Shown in pieces: positions 1 through 6,968 of a stretch of DNA of 33,457 nucleotides (position 1 is the stretch's first letter; every line of letters starts with the position of its first letter). The position numbers were made by a program, and so were the translations under genes. Origin of the DNA: Ga0077555 sp031367895. GTDB lineage: Bacteria > Pseudomonadota > Alphaproteobacteria > Rhizobiales > Hyphomicrobiaceae. The stretch lies in NCBI GenBank assembly GCA_031367895.1, contig JANLQP010000028.1, positions 1-33,457 of the forward strand, written 5' to 3'. The notes below the pieces were generated by a model. It saw only the letters and a list, made by a program, of their open reading frames with translations. It had not been told where the DNA came from and did no database searches.

Positions 1-1
1 C

Positions 2-622
2 GACGAGGTGATGGGCAGGCGCGCCGCTAACGCGTTCTGCCAGGTCCGTCCCTGCGGCCATCACGCCGAGGCCGCCCGCGCGATGGGTTTTTGTCTTTTC
101 AACAACGTAGCAGTTGCCGCCCTGTACGCCCGCAAGAAGCATGGCGCGGAACGCATCGCGGTCGTCGACTTCGACGTCCACCACGGCAATGGTACCCAGA
201 ATATATTCTGGAATGACAAAGACTTGTTCTTCGCCTCGACGCACCAGATGCCGCTCTATCCCGGCACTGGCGCGCTGTCGGAAACGGGCGTCGGCAACAT
301 CTTCAACGCGCCGCTGCGGCCCGGTGACGATGGCCGCCCGTTTCGCGAGGCCTTCGAATCGCGCATTCTGCCCAACTTGAAGAGCTTCGGACCGGATCTG
401 GTGCTGATCTCGGCCGGGTTCGACGCGCACCGGGACGACCCGCTCGCTCATCTGGCGCTCGTCGAAGCGGACTTTGCCTGGGCGACGGAGCAGCTTGCCG
501 ATGTTGCCCGGCGCCATGCGAATGGTCGCCTCGTGTCGATGCTTGAAGGCGGCTACGATTTGGCGGCATTGGGCCGCTCGGTCGCCGTTCATGTCAAAGG
601 GCTGATGAATGCCGCCAGCTGA
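2..622 (+). CDS. Histone deacetylase family protein (C-terminal part, 5' truncated by window edge)
   Basis: Zn-dependent deacetylase of the arginase/HDAC fold (HDAC, acetoin utilisation AcuC and acetylpolyamine amidohydrolase family), probably cytoplasmic. The frame is open to the window edge, so the N-terminus lies outside. Visible family motifs in order: the catalytic His pair in RPCGHHAEA, GFCLFNNVAVAA, the metal-binding Asp and His in VVDFDVHHGNGTQ, the second metal Asp in ISAGFDAHRDDPLA, and the C-terminal EGGYDL with the catalytic Tyr. All expected zinc ligands are present, so the enzyme should be active. The usual RPPGHH reads RPCGHH. It ends 35 bp before the chosen xseB start and is probably co-transcribed with it. 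The substrate (acetyl-lysine or acetylpolyamine) cannot be told from sequence. Confidence 0.93.
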   Translation, partial: DEVMGRRAANAFCQVRPCGHHAEAARAMGFCLFNNVAVAALYARKKHGAERIAVVDFDVHHGNGTQNIFWNDKDLFFASTHQMPLYPGTGALSETGVGNIFNAPLRPGDDGRPFREAFESRILPNLKSFGPDLVLISAGFDAHRDDPLAHLALVEADFAWATEQLADVARRHANGRLVSMLEGGYDLAALGRSVAVHVKGLMNAAS

Positions 623-656
623 GGCGTCGGGCACAGACAGTCCAGAGGAAATTGGA

Positions 657-926
657 ATGCAGACAATGGCCAAATCCGCGGCACGCCATGCCGACATCAA
701 GGAAATGACCTTCGAGCGCGCCTTGAAGGAACTCGAAAGCATCGTCGGCCGACTCGAGCGCGGTGACGTCGAGCTCGAGGAGTCGATCACCATCTACGAG
801 CGCGGTGAGGCGTTGAAAGAGCACTGCGACCGGCTCCTGAAGCTTGCCGAGGCCAAGGTCGAGAAGCTGACCTTCGCCCAGGATGGCACGCCGAAGGGGA
901 CAGTCCCCTTCGAGCCGGAGCAGTGA
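657..926 (+). CDS. xseB: Exodeoxyribonuclease VII small subunit
   Basis: Small subunit of exonuclease VII, which with XseA degrades single-stranded DNA to oligonucleotides in the cytoplasm. The core reads FERALKELESIVGRLERGDVELEESI followed by YERGEALKEHCDRLL, the canonical XseB helical hairpin. I chose ATG 657 because AGAGGAA lies at 644-650, 6 nt upstream; this gives 89 aa, normal for the family. An upstream in-frame ATG at 609 would overlap the deacetylase gene and lacks a comparable ribosome site. The last codons contain a perfect DNA palindrome (892-912) encoding a KGTVPFEPE tail. A convergent small gene ends 11 bp downstream. Confidence 0.93.
   Translation: MQTMAKSAARHADIKEMTFERALKELESIVGRLERGDVELEESITIYERGEALKEHCDRLLKLAEAKVEKLTFAQDGTPKGTVPFEPEQ
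892..912. repeat. Perfect palindrome inside the 3' end of xseB
   Basis: The sequence cgaaggggac-a-gtccccttcg has 10-bp arms around a single central base. It lies within the xseB reading frame. It could fold in RNA and may act as a terminator-like or REP-like element between the convergent xseB and the small minus-strand gene. There is no clear T-run after it. Confidence 0.6.
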
Positions 927-937
927 CGATCAGACGA

Positions 938-1165
938 TCAATTGCCGCCACGGAAGCTCTGGCCCTTCCAGAAGCGCTCCGATTTCGAGGACGTGTGCTC
1001 CAGCCGCGGATGATATTGCCCAAACGTCTTGCAGCACGACACCCGGCTGGCGCCGTTCTTTTTCGAGTTTTTCTTGGCGTCGGCTGGTGCGGTGGCGAGC
1101 AAAAGGCCCGCCAGCGAAACAAGTGCGATGACGAACAGCCGCGCGGGCATTGACGTTTTGTGCAT
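938..1165 (-). CDS. Small predicted secreted protein with a Cys-Cys pair
   Basis: A 75-aa minus-strand ORF that I do not recognise by family. The N-terminus looks like a Sec signal peptide: a basic start (MHKTSMPAR), a hydrophobic core LFVIALVSLAGLLLA, then a TAPADA cleavage site at about residue 30. The mature part is about 45 residues, Lys/Ser rich (KKNSKKNGAS), with an adjacent Cys pair (VSCCKTF) and no further Cys. ATG 1165 is preceded by TTGGAG with a 6-nt spacer, which favours it over the in-frame TTG at 1177. It is convergent with xseB. The signal-like architecture and ribosome site argue that it is real, although other frames are also open here. Confidence 0.6.
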   Translation of the reverse strand: MHKTSMPARLFVIALVSLAGLLLATAPADAKKNSKKNGASRVSCCKTFGQYHPRLEHTSSKSERFWKGQSFRGGN

Positions 1166-1515
1166 ACTTGGCTCCAAAGAAAATCATTTCTATTCAGCAA
1201 TTAGAGACGTTTTTCTCATGTATCGTCTCAACCCAAAAATAGGCAGGTCGAGATCATTCTGTCCACAGCACAACGCCTTCGGCGGCATAACGATTTCGTT
1301 ACTGACTTGGTCGGACAAAGGCGCCGGGAACACGCCACGAGATGCGACCGCCGCGACGAAGTGGGAGTTAAAAGTGCAAGCCGTTTTGCGTTAAGGTAGA
1401 ACAACGGTATTGCAGGAACCTTCTTTCTTCGCCGAGTTCTTTGCGATACAAAGCGCCAACCGTTGAACGCCAACGCGTTCAGAACACCACGTCCCTCTAG
1501 TGAGCGTCCGGCACC
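1166..1515. other. Intergenic region between divergent small gene and dxs
   Basis: About 350 bp without a convincing gene; overlapping ORFs here lack family motifs or ribosome sites. It must hold the promoters for dxs (plus) and the small secreted protein (minus). A short dyad, gagacg at 1204-1209 and cgtctc at 1224-1229, lies about 40-60 bp upstream of the small gene and could be an operator. I see no clear -35/-10 pair for dxs. Confidence 0.4.
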
Positions 1516-3429
1516 ATGAGCACCGCGTCCAAGACCCCGCTTCTCGACAAGATCAAGTTCCCGGCCGACCTGCGTCGCTTAACTGAGAAGGACTTGGGCC
1601 AGGTCGCAGCCGAACTCCGCCAGGAGACGATCGATGCCGTCTCGGTGACTGGCGGCCATCTCGGCGCCGGCCTCGGCGTCATCGAGTTGACCGTCGCTTT
1701 GCATTGGGTGTTCAACACGCCGGACGACCGGGTGATCTGGGACGTCGGGCATCAGGCCTACCCGCATAAAATCCTCACCGGCCGCCGGGATCGCATCCGC
1801 AGCTTGCGCCAGGGCGGTGGCCTCTCCGGGTTCACCAAGCGCGCCGAGAGCGAGTACGACCCGTTCGGTGCCGCCCACTCCTCGACGTCGATCTCGGCCG
1901 CCCTCGGCATGGCCGTGGCGCGTGATCTCGACGGCCGCAAGAACAACGTCATTGCGGTGATCGGCGACGGCGCCATGAGCGCCGGCATGGCCTACGAAGC
2001 GCTCAACAACGCGGGCGCCCGCAACGAGCAGCTGATCGTCATCCTGAACGACAACGACATGTCGATCGCGCCGCCGGTCGGCGCCATGTCCAATTATCTG
2101 GCGCGCACCACGTCGAGCGGCACCTACCTGCATTTCCGTGAGGTCGCCAAGCAGTTGGCGAAGCATCTGCCGAAGACGTGGGAACGGGCCGCCGCCCGCG
2201 CCGAGGAATACACGCGCACCTACTGGACCGGCGGAGCCTGGTTCGAGGAGCTGGGCTTCTACTATGTCGGCCCGATCGACGGCCACGATCTCAACGTGCT
2301 CCTCCCCGTCTTGCGCAATGTACGTGACGCCAAAAAGGGCCCGATCCTGGTGCACATCGTGACCAAGAAGGGCAAAGGTTATCCGCCGGCTGAATCCTCG
2401 GCCGACAAGTATCACGGCGTCAACGCCTTCAACGTCATCACCGGCGCCCAGGCGAAACCCAAGGCCAACGCACCGAGCTACACCAAGGTGTTCGCGGACA
2501 GCCTCATCGCCGAAGCCCGCAAGGACCCGAAGATCGTCGCCATCAGCGCCGCCATGCCGTCCGGCACCGGCCTCGACCACTTCGGCCGGGAGTTCCCGGA
2601 CCGCACGTTCGACGTCGGCATCGCCGAGCAGCACGCGGTGACGTTCGCGGCTGGATTGGCGACCGAGGGCTACAAACCGTTCGCGGCGATCTACTCGACG
2701 TTCCTGCAGCGCGGCTACGACCAGATCGTGCACGACGTCGCCATCCAGAGCCTGCCGGTGCGCTTCGCGCTCGACCGCGCTGGTCTCGTCGGCGCCGACG
2801 GCCCGACGCATGCCGGCTCGTTCGATCTGGCCTATCTCGGCTGCCTGCCGAACTTCGTCATCATGGCCGCCGCCGACGAGGCCGAGCTCGTGCACATGGT
2901 CGCGACCGCCGCGTCGATCAACGACCGGCCGAGCGCTTTCCGCTATCCGCGCGGCGAAGGCGTCGGCACCGACATGCCGGCGGAAGGTGTGCCGCTCGAG
3001 ATCGGCCGTGGCCGCATCGTCCGCGAGGGCTCGACCGTGGCGATCCTGTCGCTGGGAACGCGGCTTGCCGAAAGCCTCAAGGCCGCTGACCAGCTCGCCG
3101 CGTTCGGACTGTCGACTACGGTAGCCGATGCGCGGTTCATGAAGCCGCTCGACACGGCTCTGATCGACAAGCTGGCTGAGAACCACGAAGTCCTGATCAC
3201 GATCGAGGAAGGCAGCATCGGCGGCTTCGGCAGCCACGTGCTGCAGCATCTGGCGATTTCAGGTCACCTCGATCGCGGCCTGAAGGTGCGCCCGATGGTG
3301 CTCCCCGATACCTTCATCGATCACGACAAGCCCGAGAAAATGTACGACAAGGCCGGCCTGCACGCAGCCGGCATCGTCGCGACAGTCCTCGGCGCCCTCG
3401 GCCGCCAGGTGCAGGCGAACGAGATTTGA
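1516..3429 (+). CDS. dxs: 1-deoxy-D-xylulose-5-phosphate synthase
   Basis: Thiamine-diphosphate enzyme that condenses pyruvate and glyceraldehyde-3-phosphate to DXP, the entry step of the MEP isoprenoid pathway (also feeding thiamine and pyridoxal synthesis); cytoplasmic. The length is 637 aa, as usual. Visible motifs: VTGGHLGAGLGVIELTVAL with His48, WDVGHQAYPHKILTGR, the ThDP/Mg motif GDGAMSAGMAYEALNNAG (150-167), the catalytic Glu371 in GIAEQHAVTFAAG, and DRAGLVGADGPTHAG in the pyrimidine domain. The start at ATG 1516 fits the conserved N-terminus TPLLDKIKFPADLR, though no strong ribosome site precedes it. In many alphaproteobacteria dxs closely follows xseB; here a minus-strand small gene lies between them. 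Confidence 0.98.
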   Translation: MSTASKTPLLDKIKFPADLRRLTEKDLGQVAAELRQETIDAVSVTGGHLGAGLGVIELTVALHWVFNTPDDRVIWDVGHQAYPHKILTGRRDRIRSLRQGGGLSGFTKRAESEYDPFGAAHSSTSISAALGMAVARDLDGRKNNVIAVIGDGAMSAGMAYEALNNAGARNEQLIVILNDNDMSIAPPVGAMSNYLARTTSSGTYLHFREVAKQLAKHLPKTWERAAARAEEYTRTYWTGGAWFEELGFYYVGPIDGHDLNVLLPVLRNVRDAKKGPILVHIVTKKGKGYPPAESSADKYHGVNAFNVITGAQAKPKANAPSYTKVFADSLIAEARKDPKIVAISAAMPSGTGLDHFGREFPDRTFDVGIAEQHAVTFAAGLATEGYKPFAAIYSTFLQRGYDQIVHDVAIQSLPVRFALDRAGLVGADGPTHAGSFDLAYLGCLPNFVIMAAADEAELVHMVATAASINDRPSAFRYPRGEGVGTDMPAEGVPLEIGRGRIVREGSTVAILSLGTRLAESLKAADQLAAFGLSTTVADARFMKPLDTALIDKLAENHEVLITIEEGSIGGFGSHVLQHLAISGHLDRGLKVRPMVLPDTFIDHDKPEKMYDKAGLHAAGIVATVLGALGRQVQANEI

Positions 3430-3468
3430 GCAGTGGTGCCGTGCACAAGCGGTGCGATGGCACGCTTC

Positions 3469-3524
3469 CCCTCTCCCCGTGCCTGCCCTTCACGGGGAGA
3501 GGGTTAGGGTGAGGGGCGGCAACG
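3469..3524. repeat. GGGGAGAGGG hairpin repeat (copy 1) downstream of dxs
   Basis: A perfect 13-bp inverted repeat, 3469-3481 against 3491-3503 with a 9-nt loop, is followed by ttagggtgaggggcggcaac. The right arm and tail recur almost unchanged at 33164-33196. A 12-bp direct repeat (caacgggcactg) follows at 3520-3531 and 3536-3547. It may also terminate dxs transcripts, but it lacks a T-run. Confidence 0.75.
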
Positions 3525-3725
3525 GGCACTGACGACAACGGGCACTGTCTTGCGATCGTCCGGTATCGGAGCCGAAGCTGGCGTGTCGTGATGTGTCGCG
3601 AGCATGTGCCGCACGTCGCAAGTGACCCGATCCGGACAAACTACCGATAATGTCAGCGGACGCGCTTTCGTCGGCTTAGCGCTCGGATTGCAGACTTGTA
3701 GATTGCGTGAAGCGCCGTCAATACA

Positions 3726-3754
3726 TTGACACGGAACATAAATAGAACTTTACT
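3726..3754 (+). promoter_or_regulatory. Possible sigma-70-type promoter of the XRE/ImmA-DUF4411 module
   Basis: TTGACA at 3726-3731 and TTTACT at 3749-3754 are separated by 17 nt in an unusually AT-rich stretch, about 60 bp before the XRE gene. Just downstream, TTGCGC occurs twice (3769-3774, 3778-3783), 9 bp apart, which could be an operator for autoregulation by the HTH protein. This is prediction only. Confidence 0.35.
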
Positions 3755-3815
3755 TCAACCCTGTACAATTGCGCACATTGCGCCGCCACCGCAACATCCC
3801 TAGTCTTGATCCGTC

Positions 3816-4991
3816 ATGACCGCCGTCAACCCCGACATCCTCACCTGGGCGCGTGAGACTGCCGGCCTCTCGCTCGAAGAGGCGGCCGGCCTCATCCAGC
3901 TCAACGACGCCCGCGGCCAGAGCGGTGCCGCGCGCCTGAAAGCAATCGAGGCAGGCGACGACGAGCCGAGCCGCAGCCTCCTCAAACGCATGGCCGACCG
4001 CTACCACCGGCCGCTGATCACCTTCTATCTCCCGGCCCGGCCGGCCCCTGGCGACCGCGGCGAGGACTTCCGCCGTGCCCCGGACGCACCGCCCGTTGAT
4101 TACGATCCCCGCCTCGATGCCCTGTTGCGCGACGTACGCGCCCGCCACGACATCGTGCGCACCCTCCTCATCGAGGAGGAAACCCCGCCGCTGCCCTTCG
4201 TCGGCTCACTCAGGCGTAGCCGTGCACCAGCTGACATCGCCCGCGCCATAGCCGACACCATCGGCTTCGACCTCAGAGCCTTCCGGCGCGCGCGCAACGC
4301 ACGGCAGGCCTTCGCCTATCTGCGCGAACGGCTCGAAAGCGCAGGCATCTTCGTGCTCCTACTCGGCAACCTCGGCAGCTATCACACAAACATCTCCTCG
4401 ACGATGTTCCGCGGCTACGCCATTGCCGACACCGTCGCGCCCTTCATCGTCATCAACGAGAACGACAACGACACGTCGTGGGCATTCACAGCGCTGCACG
4501 AGGCGGCGCATCTCTGGCTCGGCCAGACCGGCATCAGCGGCGCCGCCCACACCAACCGCATCGAGCAACTGTGCAACGATGTCGCCGGCCGCCTGCTGCT
4601 GCCCGCCGAGGACCTCGCGCCGCTGCGTACTCTCGCCGGCCGCCCGTTCGATGTGGTGCTCGGCGAGGTGTCGCGCACGGCGCGCGACTGCAAAGTCAGC
4701 CGCCGGATGGTCGCCTACCAGCTGCTGCGCCAAGACGTCATCGACGGCGGCATGTACCAGAGTCTGACTGAGCGCTTCCGCGCCGATTGGGAGAAGAGCC
4801 GCTTGCGCGATCCCAATGCTATCCCCGACGACGGCGGCGTTAGCTTCTACGTTGTGCGCCGGCACCGCCTCGGCCCGGCCTTGATGTCGCTCGCGCAGCG
4901 CGCTGTCGCCGGCGGGGAACTGGCGCCGATGCGGGCGGCGCGCTTGCTCGGCGTCAAGCCGACGTCCGTCCATCCCCTCCTCACGGCATGA
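3816..4991 (+). CDS. XRE-family HTH / ImmA-IrrE (M78) metallopeptidase fusion
   Basis: A 391-aa two-domain protein. Residues about 5-75 resemble an XRE helix-turn-helix (TWARETAGLSLEEAAGLI, then KAIEAGDDEPSRSLLKRMADRYHRPL). Residues about 195-270 are an M78 (DUF955, ImmA/IrrE) zinc peptidase: FTALHEAAHLWLG gives the HExxH motif (His228, Glu229, His232), and NRIEQLCNDVAGRLLLP gives the third ligand Glu250 with the usual [AN]-x-A-x-LLxP context. Such fusions act as DNA-binding regulators or antitoxin-like partners that cleave or sense a substrate. The gene ends 12 bp before the DUF4411 gene, so the two form one operon. No strong Shine-Dalgarno precedes ATG 3816. The target of the protease is unknown. 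Confidence 0.92.
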   Translation: MTAVNPDILTWARETAGLSLEEAAGLIQLNDARGQSGAARLKAIEAGDDEPSRSLLKRMADRYHRPLITFYLPARPAPGDRGEDFRRAPDAPPVDYDPRLDALLRDVRARHDIVRTLLIEEETPPLPFVGSLRRSRAPADIARAIADTIGFDLRAFRRARNARQAFAYLRERLESAGIFVLLLGNLGSYHTNISSTMFRGYAIADTVAPFIVINENDNDTSWAFTALHEAAHLWLGQTGISGAAHTNRIEQLCNDVAGRLLLPAEDLAPLRTLAGRPFDVVLGEVSRTARDCKVSRRMVAYQLLRQDVIDGGMYQSLTERFRADWEKSRLRDPNAIPDDGGVSFYVVRRHRLGPALMSLAQRAVAGGELAPMRAARLLGVKPTSVHPLLTA

Positions 4992-5003
4992 GCAGCGGCC
5001 ACC

Positions 5004-5510
5004 ATGCTCTATCTGGTAGATGCCAACGCCATCATCCACGCCAAGGATCAGTATTTCGCCATCGACCAGGTGCCCGAGTATTGGGCCTGGCTCATTCACC
5101 AGGGCGAGGCCGGGCGCATCAAGATTCCGCCCGAGATCTTCGAGGAGATCAGCCCGGGGCGCGACAAGAACGATCCGTTCTATCTCTGGCGCAAGGACAA
5201 GCGCACCGCGAGCGCTTTGGTGCTCGACGAGGACGTCGACCCAGCGCGGGTCCAGCACGTGCTCGCCAAAGGCTATGCTCCCGACCTCGACGACAACGAG
5301 ACCGAGCAGATCGGAGCCGATCCGTTTCTGGTCGCCTATGCCCTCGTCGATGCCGCCGGTCGCACCGTGGTCACGACGGAAGTCTCCAAGCCGAGCCGCA
5401 CCCGCGCCAACCGGCATCTGCCGGATGTGTGCCGCGACCTCGGCGTCACGGCGATCAATACCTTTCAGATGAACCGTGCCCTAAACTGGCGCACAAACTG
5501 GATGCCCTAA
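5004..5510 (+). CDS. DUF4411 family PIN-like protein
   Basis: A 168-aa protein of the DUF4411 family, a PIN-fold group of putative ribonucleases commonly found next to XRE/ImmA proteins. It starts LYLVDANAII with Asp6, has acidic residues at 45 and 48 (PPEIFEEI), Asp106 in ADPFLVAYAL, and TVVTTEVSKP with Glu126, in the order expected for a PIN metal site. The C-terminus (LPDVCRDLGVTAINTFQM) is the typical family ending. A different frame opens at ATG 4988, overlapping the stop of the XRE gene, but its product has no family features. By context this is the candidate toxin/nuclease partner of the upstream protein; toxicity and RNase activity are inferred, not shown. Confidence 0.88.
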   Translation: MLYLVDANAIIHAKDQYFAIDQVPEYWAWLIHQGEAGRIKIPPEIFEEISPGRDKNDPFYLWRKDKRTASALVLDEDVDPARVQHVLAKGYAPDLDDNETEQIGADPFLVAYALVDAAGRTVVTTEVSKPSRTRANRHLPDVCRDLGVTAINTFQMNRALNWRTNWMP

Positions 5511-5647
5511 GGGACGCGGGTGTGAGTGCCCATGTCCGCACCTGGGAATAGGTGACATCGTCAATCATGACGACGGTTCGGTCGCAATTGTGGCCCATAG
5601 CGTGAGTAGCGCTAGCGTGGCAGACCCGACGCGATCAGGTCAAGCCC

Positions 5648-5695
5648 GGACATCGAACAGCCTGGACATCCGACAAGCCGCACATCGAACACCCG
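5648..5695. repeat. Three imperfect 16-bp tandem repeats upstream of the TTT binding protein
   Basis: Units 5648-5663, 5664-5679 and 5680-5695 share the core acatc-(c)gaaca at an exact 16-bp period. They lie about 115-165 bp before the start of the TTT binding-protein gene in the gap 5511-5810, which otherwise holds no gene. They could be regulator sites or a small chance duplication. Confidence 0.5.
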
Positions 5696-5810
5696 CGACA
5701 ACCTTCTTGCTCGCGACGGAGCAGCGTTGCTAGGTTGCTGCCACGGCAAAGACGCGCACCGACGAGACGTGCGTCGGCCACGAACGGACAACCCTGGGGA
5801 GACAAAATTC

Positions 5811-6785
5811 ATGCGTCGTCGTAAGTTTCTGCAGTTGGCGGCTGGTGCCGGCGCCGCTTCAATTGCCGCACCGTCGGTGCTACGGGCGCAGGCGGCGTGG
5901 CCGGAGCGGCCGATCAAGTTCATCGTGCCGTTTGCTGCCGGCGGCGCCACGGATCTTCTGGCTCGCCCTTGGGCCGATCTGCTTGGCAAGACATTCAATC
6001 AACAGGTGATCATCGAGAACCGGGGCGGCGCCTCCGGCCTGATCGGCGCGGAGGCAGCGTTCCGTTCGGCGCCTGACGGTTACACGCTGTTTTTCACGTC
6101 CAACTCGACGACGGTGTTTCAGCCGCAGTTGCGCAAGATCAACTACGATTCAAAGCAGTTCATTCCCGTTGCGCGAATGGGAGACTCGATCTCCGGTTTC
6201 ATCGTGCATCCAAAGCATGGGTTCAGGACCATCCAAGATTTGGTCGACTTCGCAAAGAAGAACCCCGGCAAGCTCACATTCGGGTCATCGGGGCCCGGCA
6301 CCACGACGCATCTAAGGCTCGAGATGCTGGTCTACAAAACCGGCATCGAGATTCTACACGTACCCTATCGTGGCGGCTCCGATAGTCTGCAGGATCTCCT
6401 TGCCGGCACAATCGACATCATGAACGAAGGTTCGACCCTGTCGCACGCCAAGGCTGGCAAGCTGACGCTGCTCAACGTCAACCATTACGAGCGATTCGCC
6501 GAATTCCCCGATGTGCCGACGCTGACCGAGGCTGGCATCAAGGATGCGGACGTTCCGGTATGGTTTGGCCTCTATGCGCCGCCAGGAACGCCGAAGGAGA
6601 TCGTCGAAAAGCTGAATGCAAAGATTAACGAGATCTCCGCGACGCCGGAGATGAAGGCAAAGCTCCAGGCGGCATCTGCCGTGCCGGTTGTCCAAAACCT
6701 GGCCGATCTGCAAAAGCACCTCGACGCCGACTACAAGAGCATCGGTGACTTGATCAAATCGGCAAATATCAAGATCGAGCAGTGA
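5811..6785 (+). CDS. TTT (Bug) family tripartite tricarboxylate transporter substrate-binding protein
   Basis: Periplasmic solute-binding protein of the tripartite tricarboxylate transporter (Bug) family, 324 aa. The N-terminus carries a twin-arginine-like signal (RRRKFLQ at residues 2-8, then a hydrophobic stretch and a cleavage site near AQA at 28). The mature protein begins WPERPIKFIVPFAAGGATD, the hallmark of Bug proteins; GTTTHLRLEMLVYKTGIEILHVPYRGG and a late GLYAPPGTPKEIVEKLN are also characteristic. ATG 5811 was chosen because GGGGAGA at 5796-5802 sits 8 nt upstream; the in-frame ORF extends further 5' without signal-peptide logic. No TctA/TctB membrane genes are nearby, so it is an orphan receptor. 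A CoA-transferase gene follows in the same direction, suggesting a carboxylate ligand. Confidence 0.93.
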   Translation: MRRRKFLQLAAGAGAASIAAPSVLRAQAAWPERPIKFIVPFAAGGATDLLARPWADLLGKTFNQQVIIENRGGASGLIGAEAAFRSAPDGYTLFFTSNSTTVFQPQLRKINYDSKQFIPVARMGDSISGFIVHPKHGFRTIQDLVDFAKKNPGKLTFGSSGPGTTTHLRLEMLVYKTGIEILHVPYRGGSDSLQDLLAGTIDIMNEGSTLSHAKAGKLTLLNVNHYERFAEFPDVPTLTEAGIKDADVPVWFGLYAPPGTPKEIVEKLNAKINEISATPEMKAKLQAASAVPVVQNLADLQKHLDADYKSIGDLIKSANIKIEQ

Positions 6786-6793
6786 TATTGAGA

Positions 6794-6820
6794 CGGCCAC
6801 GAGAGATCGGGCCGCCCTTT
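6794..6820 (+). terminator. Weak hairpin with T-run after the TTT binding protein
   Basis: cggcc (6794-6798) can pair with ggccg (6810-6814), followed by ccctttt. The stem is short and the loop 11 nt, so it is at best a weak intrinsic terminator or attenuator between the binding-protein gene and the CoA-transferase gene. Confidence 0.3.
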
Positions 6821-6968
6821 TCTGTGACAGGTGCGTTTCGAAGGTTCGCGCAGTCTGCATACCAAAATTGCGGCAGGCATTTATCGCCCGGACCATTTCC
6901 GGGTTAGCCTGATGCATCAGGCGAGGGGCGACCGCCTCACGCCAACAACACGCCAGGAGGAACACCCG

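Noticed and set aside
1579..3249. Long minus-strand open frame (556 codons) opposite dxs
   Set aside because: Arises from high GC3 in dxs; composition is Arg/Asp/Val rich with no domain, while dxs on the plus strand is unambiguous.
3816..5510. ImmA-DUF4411 as an integrated conjugative or phage element
   Set aside because: No integrase, relaxase, phage gene or attachment-site repeat flanks the pair.
4988..5551. Alternative frame overlapping the stop of the XRE/ImmA gene (ATGA)
   Set aside because: The overlap is attractive, but the product is Arg/Ser/His rich without motifs, whereas the frame from 5004 encodes DUF4411.
5648..5695. Tandem repeats as a CRISPR array
   Set aside because: Units are 16 bp, imperfect and without unique spacers; no cas genes in the window.
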